Below, one piece after another: positions 1 through 12,511 of a stretch of 53,692 nucleotides of DNA. A program made the position numbers and the translations under genes. The notes beneath the pieces were generated by a model that saw only the letters and a program-made list of their open reading frames with translations, did not search any database and had not been told where the DNA came from. Origin of the DNA: Chromera velia (lineage: Eukaryota; Sar; Chromeraceae). The stretch is taken from the NCBI GenBank assembly GCA_018398765.1, contig JAHBMJ010000216.1, positions 1-53,692 on the forward strand. The letters run 5' to 3'. The first letter of the stretch is position 1, and every line of letters begins with the position of its first letter.

Positions 1-47
1 AGGTAGAATGCGTGAAATTTATAAAAAGGGCAGGAAAAGGCGGTACA

Positions 48-164
48 GTCAGAAATTTCAGCAGCGCTTCGCGGTGTGGTCCTGTCTGATGTCGATTTAT
101 GGCAGAGGACAGAAAGTGGGGTTCCGTCAGAAATTCCAGCAGCGCTTCGCGATGTGGTCCTGCT
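48..164. repeat. 78-bp-period tandem duplication, about 1.5 copies
   Basis: The stretch beginning gtcagaaatttcagcagcg at 48 recurs with a few substitutions at 126, giving a period of 78 bp. 78 is divisible by three, so one frame stays open (8-262), but that frame shows no recognisable domain and is cut off by the window edge. It may be the tail of a gene or element lying mostly upstream. Confidence 0.6.
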
Positions 165-711
165 TCTTCTTCTTGCAGGTACAGGACACCAAAGGGATGG
201 CCAAGTCGAGGGCGTACAAATTGAGGTTTGAGTTGATGGCTCGCAGGTGTGGGCTCCTGTAGTATGCGTGCAGATGATCACAGCGTTCTGGTTTCCTCTG
301 GGTGAACCTTCTCTGGGCGAAGAAGGTGGTCTGCGTTGCTTGCAGAATAGTTGTTGTTCAGCAGAGAAGGTTGGTCTCCGTTCGCTCAGCTCTTTGATCT
401 TGTTGATCTCGAGCTAGGCGTCACCACGTGTTAAGGCCTACTTAGAGGGGTTGGCGCTAGTAAGTGCTTGCAGAGGTTTAAGGGTCTTCAGGGCTTGATG
501 TCGCTGGAGTGATTCAGGTCGATCCTTAGTGACAGACTCGATCGATGTCAGGAGCATGGAGCTTTCTTGCGATTCAGTGATCGATCTGATTTCATAGTAG
601 TCTTCCAGAAAGTCTTTCGAAAGTCTTTCATGTGATTTCGATCGAAATGCGACAGGCCAAAATCTGTATAGTACAGGACATTAACGTCCCGTCTCTTTTC
701 TTGTTGATCCT

Positions 712-790
712 TAAAAAGGCAGGTAGCGAGGATTGAACCTATGATCTTCTGTTTGTTAATGCTGTATATTAACCACTAGGTCATGAACGT
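712..790 (-). repeat. Degenerate tRNA-like sequence with pol III A and B boxes (SINE head or tRNA pseudogene)
   Basis: Read on the minus strand, 783-773 is tgacctagtgg, one mismatch from the A-box consensus. 739-730 is ggttcaatcc, a perfect B box. A T5 run at 717-713 would terminate pol III. The 33-nt gap between the boxes is normal for a tRNA, and the anticodon loop position reads ttaacaa. The acceptor and anticodon stems do not pair, so this is not a working tRNA. A tRNA-derived SINE head or a decayed tRNA fits; the 3' body of a SINE was not delimited. Confidence 0.45.
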
Positions 791-904
791 AAGCGACACA
801 CACCATTCTCTTTTGCTTAGCACTATTTTCGATTAAGTCAATTTATTTAATTCTCATTTTCTTTCTAGTCACGCTTTGATAGCGCATAGCATTGTATAGT
901 TTTA

Positions 905-1158
905 CTCCTTCTCTAGGCGTCGGCTAAAGAAAAAAAAAAAGATTCCCCCATACCCGGCCCTTTATATACTTTTTTCTTCTTTTTTTCTTTTTCAGTCAAA
1001 CAACTGTTGTTCAAGTGTTGCACAGGTGTTGTTCATGTGTTGCACAACTGTTATTAGGTATTGTTGAGGGTAAAAAAGTAAAAAACAAAAAATCTCCTCG
1101 ATCTGATCGCTTATATTTTCTTTTTTTTTTTTTCTTTGGCCGACGCCTAGCTCCTTCT
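905..1158. mobile_element. MITE-like non-autonomous DNA transposon with TIRs and 8-bp target-site duplication
   Basis: The element proper is 913-1150 (238 bp). Its left end is ctaggcgtcggctaaaga. The reverse complement of its right end is ctaggcgtcggccaaaga, one mismatch, and the match continues into an A run on both sides. The element is flanked by exact direct repeats ctccttct at 905-912 and 1151-1158. The interior is AT- and T-rich and has no coding potential. An 8-bp target-site duplication is typical of hAT and some P-type elements; hAT is my inference because the terminal bases are not diagnostic. It must have been mobilised by a transposase encoded elsewhere. Confidence 0.8.
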
Positions 1159-3388
1159 AGACTAAGTTATAGTATGGTGTTTACTATATAATGCTGGTAC
1201 CCAGCTAGATTATAAGCTAGGTACACAGTCTGCAGTTTGCCACTATTCGCCACCAAGCAGGCTCACAGCCATATTCTAACAGCCATTCATAATTAAATCG
1301 TGATTTAACCTGTTTAAGCATCTATTTGAGTATCTTGTAGCCTTGTACACTTGTCTATTTGATGTGATGCATGGTATTGACGACTCGGAACCGAGGGTGC
1401 AGGGACTCGGATGGCCAGGTTGAAGCTTGGTGACCATCACAGGCCAGCCGGAACGATTAGTCGATCAGTCTCATGATCCATGGAAAGATTCCCATGCAAA
1501 GACCGAAATGATCGATCGACTGGTGTAGGATCGAGTCTGCGTGGGAGGGGACACGAATGATCGAATCATGCATAAGTGCACGGACTCAGTATCGAATGGA
1601 CCACACTTACACTCCTGCTTTCCCTACAATGCTTCACTGAGCCTTCACACGCACACGAATGCAGGAATGGTAGGCATTAATGGCTCGACTGAAGGTGGGA
1701 TCTCAAGGAAATGCAGATAGGCAGACTTAATCCCTTCGGATGACGGCATCGATCGACGTATCGATCACATTCAGAAGGGCTCTGCTGGCAGAGCTTCAGA
1801 GCAGAGAAAGGAGGAAGGAAGGGAGGGCCAGTACTGTCTGCAAGTGTATGTTCACGGTGTGTGTGAAAAATGGGATCGCTGAGAAAGCACCAAATTTCAC
1901 TCACATATCGGTCGATAATGTTTTTTTGGCTCTTCTGTTCAAAATGATCTTTTGATTGATCGGTGCTCCGACCAAAAGATCCCCGGCTCAGTTGTTGATC
2001 TTAAATTTGTTTTTGTTGCATGCCATTCCCATGCACGAAGACTTCTTGGTATCTTCGCTTCTTTCCTGCCGCAAGTGCTTGCAACGATCAGGTAGGTGCT
2101 TGCTCATAATTTGAATCAAGAATACGAGAGGAGACTGAAGGTGCATGGTTCAGATGCAGATCGAGGCATAAGTGACGAAAGGATCGCCTCACTCGCAAAC
2201 AACATCTTTCCCTGCGCTGTCTTTCTTGGTTTCTGTCGGTTTCCTTCACTTTTTCCTTCGCCAATCCTCCCCCCGCTCTGCTTCGAATACCTTCCGCACT
2301 GACGGTATCGCTCTCAAACCTTTCCGCCCGTTCTCATTCACAAGCACACCCCCACTTGCTCACTCTTCCATTCTCTCATTCTCTTTCCCTCCCCCCATTC
2401 CTCTATCTCTGTGTGTTTTGTCTCTTTCTCTCTCACACAATCACACGCACTCACACAGACAGACAGAGGCAGAACGACAGTGAGAGACGCAGAGAGAGGA
2501 AGAGATGCGTGCATCACCTCCTCCCAAGAGTCTAGTTCGTGTACTCAGCACATCGACTTATTATTGACGAAAGAACAGGCACACACTGTCACAAGGAGAA
2601 GAGCAGACATACAGAGGAAGAAAGAAAAAGGTCAGGCAGTGAGTGCATTTACATCCATGAACTTGAAAACCCTTGAAGGCATCCAAACAATCAATCACTG
2701 AATTAAGTGTGTGTGTGTGAGAGAGAGAGAGAGAGCAAGCCTCTTAGTGGTCACTTGCTTGGCCGCTTGCTCTTTCCTTCGACTTCAGTAGATCGGTCAG
2801 CACAGCACAGAGGTTTCTCAACAGACCATCCAACCAACCGACCATCAAAATTCTCTATCAAGAGAGACAGACCAACAGACAGACAGACAGACAGACAGAA
2901 GCGAGACGATAATCAGCCTCCCCGTCGATCGATGGATCGCGTGACACGCAGATGTACTATTTATTCTATTCAACGCCGCCTCGGGCGAACACCTCGAGTG
3001 ACTCACAGACCGTCCTTCCCTACCCTTACACGATGTCTTCAGTCCTCTTTTCACTTCTACTCTTTTTTTTTTTGTTTCATTATGTGCCTTCGCTGTCTCT
3101 CTTCCTCGCCCGGCTGAGCCAGGCTAGAGTCTGGACGGTGCTCCCAAATCGAATCGCAAATGCAGTCACCTACCGAGGAAAAAGACACAGCAGGAAAAAC
3201 GCCAAAAAGAAAAGGCAGGCGGAAGGAGTTTCCTTCAGTCCGGTGCAAAATGCTTTCGAGAAACACCGGTCCCCGTATGGGGCTCTTCCTGTCATTCTAT
3301 GGATGAATGTGTCTGACGGTCTGTCTGCCTCAGCAAAAGGGAGAGAAGTCTTTGCTTCCTCCCGTTTCATTTGACTCACCCCTCCCAC

Positions 3389-3390
<2 letters not shown>

Positions 3391-3436
<46 letters not shown>
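3391..3436. repeat. (CT)n microsatellite
   Basis: Nearly pure CT dinucleotide tract, interrupted by a few TT and GT steps, in the gene-poor left part of the window. Confidence 0.9.
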
Positions 3437-3437
<1 letters not shown>

Positions 3438-3553
3438 GCTCGCAGTTCTTCTCCTTCATCCTCTAAACGTTTCAGAGGTTCTTCTGGCCTCAACCAGATG
3501 ACATTGATGACTGACTGACAGTTCACTGACTGCAGTCTCCTTCCCTCCCTCCC

Positions 3554-3558
<5 letters not shown>

Positions 3559-3591
<33 letters not shown>

Positions 3592-3597
3592 TAATCA
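3559..3597. repeat. (CAAT)n microsatellite
   Basis: About nine tandem copies of CAAT, the last ones slightly diverged. Confidence 0.9.
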
Positions 3598-5457
3598 AAT
3601 CTTCGGGCCCTTTCGTTTTCTGTCCCCCAGCCGTCTCTCTCATGCTGAATTGCATGACCTTGCAAACCAATTGAACAGACCAGTCAGATAAGTAAACATC
3701 TGGTGGTGCTCTGGAGAGGCAAGGAAGGACCACAGTAGGGGCACAGACTGACGCACGCATTTTTCACCAACGCACACTTTCAAAGTCACAAGGAAGGCGT
3801 CTAGTGTGTGTCTGTGAAGATCGGGACCCGGACTGCAAAAAAAGATTCAAGGCACCGTCAATCATTTTATAAACTTGCGGCATGCAGACATGCAAAGCGG
3901 TGAAATGAATAACAAGCACGGAAAAGAAAGGGAACGGAGGGGGAGAGTGTGTGCGTGGCCTTCTCTTTGCTTCTTGCGGTTTCCGATCACGACTTACTTT
4001 CGCCCCGTTGTTTGCCGGTTTCTCTTTGGGCTGCTTCTCCCGTTTGCTTTCCGTTGGCCTTTTTCATTACACCCTTGCTGGCCCCTGACACGCAGCGGAC
4101 TTCCATCGCTCTTTTTAATTTGCGTGATTGACAGGTTGCCTGACAGGCTGATTTTTCGCATCGCTGTTTGATTGAACCAAAAAAAAAAGAAGTAAAGATG
4201 AAGCTAGGGTGACCTGACTCATCTCCAGCCCTTCTCCGACCTATTCGTCAAACCGAAAAGTCCAGTGCCCCATCCATCCATCTATCGATCCATGCATAAG
4301 GAAAACAAACCGGACGACCACTCATTCGTCCGCCAGCCGAACAGGCCAGTGAGTGACGCACGCAGGAAAGAACAAAGGATCAAGTACATACAGAGGAAAA
4401 GGAGAAAGAAAGAAACGAAATGGATGTACAACAAACAGTCACGCCACATGGAAGCAAGGTCCAACGAAGAACGAAGCCACAAAAACGACAAACAAGGGAA
4501 AAAGAAACAAAGCAAGAAAGGGAAAGAACGTCTGAACGTCTGCTGTCCATTTTCCTTCATTCCATCTCCCTCCCTCCTCATTTTGTGGCTAACTGAAGAG
4601 CCGCAAAAGTACACACAGCTTCTGAGGAGAAGCACGTGCCTGCAAGGAGTTCTACAAACAGCACCGTCCAGTTCAATCCCTCCCTTGCTTCCCTTCCCGT
4701 CTCACCAATTCGTGTGTCAAATGCGCCTTTCCCTTGACAGACCCTTGAATCAACCAACCGACCGCATCGATCGTCCTCCAATTTCCCTTTTGGGGATACA
4801 CAAAAAGAAGACTGCATGTTGGTGTCTATTGACACACGTTCATTCCTGGAGTGAATGCGTGCTTTGTCTATCTGTTTGTCCGTGGGCAGTCTTTCCATCA
4901 CATCTACTTGCTCATTCACCGATTTCTTCTTCAATGTGCGCGAAAAAACAAAAACGCACAGACAAGGCAATGACTTCAATAAACTCACCCCGTCGCCGGG
5001 TGACAGGACAGGCATCCTCTAACTGCATCTAAAGCTAGAGGTGCAAAAGCGCAGCATATGCCCGTCAGCTAGCTGACTGGCAGTCTTTGTGCATCGACTC
5101 CTCAACAGCAGCAGCAGCGACTGACTGCACAAGAGTGAAAGAGAAATGAAGAGAAAGATGTGACCATGGCCCAAGTGCCCAGCCGGCACACTCCCTTCCA
5201 TTCATTCAAACGACGCATCGACGTCACCTTGAGAGTTGGGAAGGATCGCAGGAAGAAGTAAAGGAGGGAAGGGGAGAAGTGCCGAGAAAGAAGAAAGAGC
5301 CAGCCCCAAAAACTAACCGCGGCAGCTTCGCCTTCCCCGGGGGCCACACTGACTGAATGAATGAAGAGGGGATTTTCTTCCCTTAATTGGATCCCCCCCC
5401 TTTTCTCTCACTCACCCACCCCTTCGCTCGATTGCTTCCTTGTTTCCTTCCTTGATG

Positions 5458-5686
5458 GAAGAAGGAAGAAAGGAAGGAAGGAAGGAAGGAAGGAAGAAAA
5501 ACAGGAGGCCGTTCCTGCCGGCTCCATAGAAGCCCATCAGCACCAGCAATTCTGCGCAACGCGGCGCGTCAAGACGGAACACGACACGCAAAATACAGAG
5601 ACAGACAGACAGACAGAAAGAAAGACAGAAACAAAGGAAAAACGAAAGAAAGAGAGAACGAAAGAAAGAGAGAAAGAAAGAAAGAA

Positions 5687-5727
<41 letters not shown>

Positions 5728-5741
5728 AAGAAGGAAAGAAA

Positions 5742-5773
<32 letters not shown>

Positions 5774-5831
5774 GAAGGAAGGAAGGAAGGAAGAAAGAAA
5801 GAAAGAGAGAGAGAGAGAACGAAAGAAAGAG

Positions 5832-5862
<31 letters not shown>

Positions 5863-5910
5863 GAGAAAGAAAAGAAAGAAAGAAAGAAAGAAAGAAAGAA
5901 GAGGGACGGA
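5458..5910. repeat. Long polypurine tract, (GGAA)n, (GAAA)n and (GA)n
   Basis: GGAA repeats at 5458-5498 and a 300-base block from about 5607 to 5905 made almost only of GAAA, GGAA and GA units, with cytosine and thymine nearly absent from the plus strand. All frames are open through it, which explains the spurious Lys/Arg/Glu and Ser/Phe/Leu open frames on both strands. Mirror-symmetric purine runs like this can form triplex DNA. Confidence 0.9.
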
Positions 5911-6129
5911 GATCCTGCCCTGAAAATAAAAATTCCTTCCCGAAAAGAAAACAAACGGTCGATCGGTCAGGTAAGATCCCGACCAAAACTTGGGAGGGAT
6001 AGAGGGGGAAGGAGGGAGAGAAGGAAAGAGGAGAGATGCAATGAAAAAGCAGCATTGAAAGAGAAAGTCCATAAAGTCAACCAAGAAAACCCAAACAAAC
6101 AGGCCGGTGAGAACATTCAGTGGCACAGA

Positions 6130-6165
<36 letters not shown>

Positions 6166-9100
6166 GGTAGAACATTTGACACAGTCTTCCTCCCACCCTA
6201 AAGAAGCCTTCCTGTTCCCCCCGCTCGGTGGGTGCACAAACGATTGCCCCCCTCCCAAATCCCCTCCCTGCACAGTGTGTCGCGCAGTTCGGCGATGTTT
6301 TCTGACGGAAGGCTTTCTTTCCTTTTCATTCGGGTCAGGTCAGGTCAACTCGTGGCTTTTTTGTCTCCTCTATTGTCCCTCTTGTGCGCGACTGAGGTCT
6401 CCCCATACTCTCTCTTTCTCTCTCTCTTTTCTTTTCAGGAAAGAAAGAAAGAAGGGAAGGAAGGAAGGAAGGAAGGAATTGTATCCTTCACCAACAGACG
6501 GTAACGACGGATCAATCACTCAACCTCTCTTCTTTCTTTTGCATCGAACTTTCTTGGTTGGCCACCGTCCGTCTTCGTCTGCACGTGGACTTCTTTCGAT
6601 CTGTCTAACGGAACGCCCGCCGGGCCCCGCAGACAACCAAAACAAAAAACTGGAAGGTGCACTACGCTAGAAATGCATAACTTTTCGATTTGCGTTGTTC
6701 TTCTTGCATGTTGACGCCGTCTTTTCTTTTGCTGATGAAGAGAGAGAGGGAGTGCGTGCGTCGACCGACTGATAAGGAAGGAATGCAAGTAAGCGTGCAC
6801 ACCCACGCATATGCACACGACTTGCAGCAGTCAGCAATGGAGACTAAGGCGTGCACCCAAGTGTTTCCAGTTGCCTGCCAAATCCCTCCTGATCGAGCAG
6901 GGGCACAACGCCAAACGCAAACTCACTCGCCTTCATCAACAAGACAGAAGCCACAGAAATGACGAACGGTCAACCAGAGGATTCTTCTTTGATGACCTAC
7001 ATACAGCTGGCGTCCCAAGTCTTGGGACCACCAGAAAAAAGATGGAGGAGATGAATGTACACAAACGCGCGCCGCGTATGCAAGCAAACCAATGAGGACG
7101 AACCAGGCAGGAGGCACAAAATCACTATCATGCAGACTAACACGCTAACGACGACGAGCAGTCCTTCACAGGAAGGGACAGGAATCAGATGGATGAGAGG
7201 AAGCGAGGGAAAAAGGCAAGAGGAAAGAAGTACGGAGTGAAAGAAACTGGGGGAGCAAGCAAGGCAGACAACCAACCAGACGAGCTCAAAAAGAGGAGAG
7301 AGAGAGAAAGAGAAGGAAGGAAGGACCGTTTCTTGACAGCAACAGCGCGGCTTGTTCACTTGAAGATTTCTTACAGAAATCTGAAGAGAAAAAAGAACAG
7401 GCTGCTCACTCGTTTGCACACCCATATGCACACACACACACACACACACGGGCACTCCAGTGACGAGATAGGTGAAGAAAGAGGGAAGAAGACAGAGAGA
7501 AACCTGAGAGACAGAGGGGAAAAAAGTGTGAGGGTAACCCCACAGGCATTCATGCACATGAAGCAAAGACGACCAGAGAAACAGAGAAGGTTTATGTGTG
7601 AGAAGAAGGAAGGCAGAAGATACTTTGCCAACGTCTGACTGACGGGAAGGAAAGGCATCCCTCGTACATAAACAATCATGCACTCAAAAGAACGAAGGAA
7701 ATGGAGGTCGGGTTCTCTAGTGGTACTAGAGAGAGTAGAGAGGGGGGGGGAGAGAGAGACGGCAGCAGCAACTAGAGAGACTGGCCTTTGTTTGCATCTG
7801 CTTTTCTGTCTCTCACACAACTTTTTAGAAAAACAAAAGGAGCATTCCGACTGGCTCTATGCAGAGCGAGCTTCACATCATACACACACACACACACACA
7901 CACACATACACAAGGGGCGCTCCTCATAGGCGAGGAGAGGAGAGGAGAGGAAAAGTCCATGAAGAAAAGAAAGTGAACGAGCAGCCTGAACGAACACGAA
8001 GAAATTGCAGTGAACACAAAATTGCCTGCCACTGCACAACGCCACAACACAACGGGTTCTTTAGCAGAGAGAAAGAAAGCACATACGAAAGAGAAAGACG
8101 AACGAAGAAAGAAATGAATGGATCAATATGCCATACATTGCATGCAGGCAGGCATGCACGTATCGGTTGTTCGTTCAATGAAGAGAATCAACCACTCTCT
8201 CGGATTCTGTTCCAACCACCCCATCGATCGACCCTGCAGTCGAGTCAACTCAACTGAAGAAAGGACCCCCCCCCGTCAGGTCGACTCGCCCGCCTCTCTC
8301 TGACTGCTGAAGCAAGGCAGGCAAGAGGAAGAGCCGACATAAAAGACAGACAGACAGACAGGCAGGCAGGCTCCATTCTTCTCCCTGAAGCATGAACCGA
8401 TCGATGGATTGATTGATTCGTTTTGTCATGGATTGATGGTGCAGATGCAGATGCAGTCAGCCAGCCAACCAAAATAAATGTCAGTCAGTCAGTCAGTCAG
8501 TCAGTTAGTCGACTCACGGGTTTCCTCACTCACTCACGGCTCCATGACCTCCTCTCTCTCTCTCCCTCACCCCGTCTCTCTGAGAGAGTATGCGCGGTTG
8601 TCTCTACCTGTCGGCTTGCGTCTATTTCTGTTCCGAGGTCGTTCTTTCACGATGACGTGAGAACACTCCGAACGATTTTTCCTTCCTTCCTTCCACAAGC
8701 AGATCTCTCAATCCCATCTGAACCTTCCAAATAAACCATCCGACAAAACCGACTCTCTCTACTATAAAAACACCTACCTACCAATCAACAAACAAAACAG
8801 TAGTCAAAGTCGACATTCTCTACCGTGCCTCCCACCATATGAACCTTCCTCACATGAAAGCATCGGAATAAGAAGAGGGGAAAACCGGTAAAGTTTGATG
8901 CACCCTACTCACCCCTTAGCAGGATTCATTTTTCTCTTCTTCCTTCTCTCTTCCTTCTGTTGACGACTGTGTACAACGAACGACCAAAGGGACGGACGGA
9001 CACCGACTCTCTCTCTCGAGAATCAACTATGGCTGCTGGAAGAAAGAAGAATTGCATGAGAATCATTGTGGAAAAAGGCAAAAGATTGATCCAAAAAAAG

Positions 9101-9434
9101 AGAAAGCTGCGCCGACAGAAAGAAGTCAGTCAAATTTTCTTGCACATGCCTACAACACAAGGCACACGCACACACGAATATTCAGCCAACTCCCACGTCC
9201 CATGGTTCGCCCTCTTTTTCTTTTCTTCCACTTCCCGTCTTTGTCCTCTTTCTGTTCTACGTCTCCCTGTCCCTCTTTCTCATTCACACCTGTTTTGGAA
9301 GAATCTAGCTACTTAAGGATGCACAGTCTGTGGGTTCACTCCCCTTACCAAGTGTTCATTCCTTTTTCTGCCCCCTCTCTGCACACGGAGCTAGTACCTG
9401 CCTGCCTGTCTGTCTGACTTCCTCAGACAAATGC

Positions 9435-11796
9435 TCAATCTTCATAAGATTCAGGTTCAGCGGCACGGAGCAACCGCTCCACCTCTGCCGCCGTTCCTCC
9501 GTTGCCCCCACTCACAGATACACTCGCACCGGCAGCCTCTGTTCCCGCCGCCGCATCCCCTCCGGAGGGCGCCGCCACAGCCACAGGGGCAGACCCAGAG
9601 GGCCCTGCATTCTCACTCCGCCCCCCCACATCCCTCGTCCGTCTCCGCAAAGACGCCACCATCCACACCTTCCGCATTGCACACAGCCAGCACGTGTTAC
9701 TATGCCGGCCCTCCCCCTGCATCATCTGTGCCTGGGCAAGCGCAATGGGGGCTGCCACCCCCGAAGCGACAGTGCTTGCACCCCCGCAAGATTCAGGGGG
9801 CGCGGGCACAGGATTGGAGGGCAGGGCCGAGCTAATCCTGGTCGATTCTAGGTCCTCCACTCCTGGACCTCCTTGGGATCCGCCCGCAGGGGGCAAACGG
9901 GGTCTTTCTGCTGCGTCTACTGGCAGAGAGGGAGAGGGGGAGACTGTAAGTGCCACGCCCCCCGAGACAGACACAAGAGAGACGGCTGCCTCAGGCTCTT
10001 TCTTCACGAGCCCGCTCTCTTCCCCTCCTCCTTCGATCTGACCGGATTCTGCTGCAGGCGGGGGGCACGCGGAACCTGTATCTCGATCTTGGTCTGTGCC
10101 CGCTCCCTTCCCTTCCCCTTCCTTCTTCTGAGATTGAGACTGACTTTCTCGTTCCTGCGCGGCCTCCCGCTGTCGCCTCTTCACCTCCGCACACCTCTCG
10201 CACGTCCACGGCCAGACAACCTCTGGGTCCTCTAGCTCGGCAGGGGTCGTGGAAGACCTCCTCCAGTTGAACCTGAGGCTGGCACTGACTTCATCCCCCT
10301 GTTTGGCTCGGCCTCCCATCTCTCCCCCATCCCCTTCTCCTCTCTCGCCTCTATGTGCATCCATGGAAGGAGGATGAGCTTGAGCTTGGGGCTGTTGCGT
10401 GACGGGGGGCCCGGCTGCGGCTGAGGGTATGGGGTGTCTGGGGGTCTGCTGCTGAGGATTCGCGTGCGCAGAGAGGCGCAGAGAGTGGGTGAGGGAAAGC
10501 GACAGTGACTCTGCAATACCCTGACGGGTCATGCACTCGAGCTCTCGGAAAGAGAGAACCATCTGTGGAAGAGCGGGGAGTGCCTGATGCTGCTGCTGCT
10601 GCTGCTGCTGGTGGGCTGGGGGGGACATCTGATTTTGAAGCGCTCCGAGAGCGGCTGCATTCTGCGGGTCTGCAGTGATCCCTGCGAGGGGGGTGGAGGA
10701 TACCCTGGGCACTGCAAAGAAGTGTGCCTGTGCTTGGGCAAGAATAGACGCAAGGGAGGCATCTGCTGCTGCGTGGGGGGTCGGGAGTGATTGGGTGACG
10801 CCTGCAGGAAGGCGCATCATGGAGAAGAATCCACTGCTGCTGCTGCTGCTGTTGTCAACGGAGCCGTCTTCTTCTTCGACTTCCACCTCTGGCTCCTCGA
10901 ATTCTTCCCCCGCAATCACGTCCTCTCCCTCTCCCTCCTGCTGCCCTCTTTTCTGCATCGCCCTTTCCATTCCTCCAGCAGGTGACCCCCCCTCTGTTCT
11001 AAGACTTCCCTTCTCTCTGTCCTCTGTGTTCTCGGGGGAACGGGTTCCCTCCCTCGACTCGGAGCGGTCAGGCTCCTCCGCCCCTTCCCCTTCAGAGCCG
11101 CCACCCTCTCGCGGCAGCCCTCCCTCTCCACTCTCACGCGAGGGATCTCTTCCTTCAGGGGAGCTGCGGCCTGTACCATCCTCTGCTGCACCTACCTGCT
11201 TTTTTTCAGCCCCCCCTGTGTCTGCTGCTGCTGCTGCTGCTACGAATGTCAGGGAGAGACCCTCACCCGCCCCTGCCGAGGTGTGCTGGGGGTGCCGCTG
11301 CAGTTCGTCGAGGAGGAGGAGTCGTCGAAGCTCTCGGACACCTCCGTTACCGTTTCCGTTGGAACTGCCGCTGCCAGAAACCGTCTCACCCTCTCCGACC
11401 GGTGAGCGACGGGAAAGAGTAGGGTTTGCGGCATGAGTGTGCATTTCAGGGGGAGTCGGAAGCGGGGAAGGAGCCAGGGAGGATAGGATGGTGGGCATCG
11501 GGACCAGGTAGAGAGGAGAGGCGGAGGACTCACGCTCCTCCGAGGATTCGTGGGGAAATCGGGAATGGAAATGTTGAGGGTGTCGCGCAGATGGGGGAAG
11601 GGGGGCAAAATGCATCATCAGACTCTGCTGCTGCTGCTGCTGCTGCATTGCTTCGACTGCAGACATTTCTCTCCCTGATTCTGATGAGAAGATCGCACGC
11701 CGGGTCATGGGTTCAGTCAGATACGCTGCAGCGGCTGCAGCTCTCACGGTCTCTCGCCGGAGCATCGGCTCTGTCTGATACGAAGAAGCAACTCTT

Positions 11797-11836
<40 letters not shown>

Positions 11837-12480
11837 CATGGTTGTATCCAGGAGTGGTCTGAAGCGACGGACCCGGGCAGAAGATGTGTGGAATGACGCG
11901 GTTGGGGTTCTGATTCAGGGTCTGCATCGGGGTTTGGGAGGCGTATATTCCCCCATGCTGCAGGTGGCTGAAGGGGGATGCGGGGAGGGCTTGTGATCCT
12001 GCTTGAGTCCCCCCCCCCGTGGCGGCGGCGGCGGCATTTGCAGAGGGGAGGAACGAGGAACCCCCGACAGCGGTAGCCGCCATGGCGGGGGGGATCCTTC
12101 CCCCAGCAGCACCAGCAGATCCAGACTGACCCTCGAGGGGCGACCCCATGCTCATCCCGACCCCAGGGCTGCGTGCAGCAGAGAAGGGAGCGGGGGGGTG
12201 GGGAGAAGATGGTATGAGGACGTGATGGATATACGGGTGGTGCTGCTGCTGTTGTCTCGAGTCACTGGATCTGCATCGTCATGAATCAGTCGATGAATGG
12301 AACGCGTGATGTTCATGGAACGTGGGAAGATAAAAGAAAGAGGACAAGAGCATGTGCGTATGAGTGAGTTCCGCCTCGCTACTGCCGAAATCTTCCGTTG
12401 CGTGAAAGAAAAACGCTTGTGAGACAGAATTGCCAGGACTGCAAGGTGGTGTCGCCAGCAAATTCATCCGATCATCCAAT

Positions 12481-12511
<31 letters not shown>

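Larger units (their letters stand above)
1159..9434. other. Long stretch without a supportable gene
   Basis: Open frames here are low-complexity (Ser/Leu/Pro or Arg/Glu/Lys translations of CT and GA tracts) and have no domain, no signal peptide and no consistent chain of splice sites. The 255-codon plus frame at 4265-5032 is basic and unstructured and probably accidental. Visible content is microsatellites, several GATC-rich patches near 1380-1570, and the 3' flank of the minus-strand gene that ends at 9435. A small intron-split gene could be hidden, but I cannot demonstrate one. Confidence 0.5.

Noticed and set aside
411-422. gagctaggcgtc, resembling the MITE end
   Set aside because: Only 12 bases match, with no partner inverted repeat or target-site duplication.
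4265-5032. 255-codon plus-strand open frame
   Set aside because: Low complexity at the start, then Ser/Leu/Cys-rich sequence typical of non-coding CT-rich DNA; no domain and no partner exons.
5361-6126. Long open frames on both strands (up to 213 codons)
   Set aside because: They are translations of GAAA, GGAA and GA repeats, where all frames stay open by chance.
7432-7450. Short CA and GT microsatellites here and at several other places
   Set aside because: Too common and short to be informative; only the longer ones are listed.
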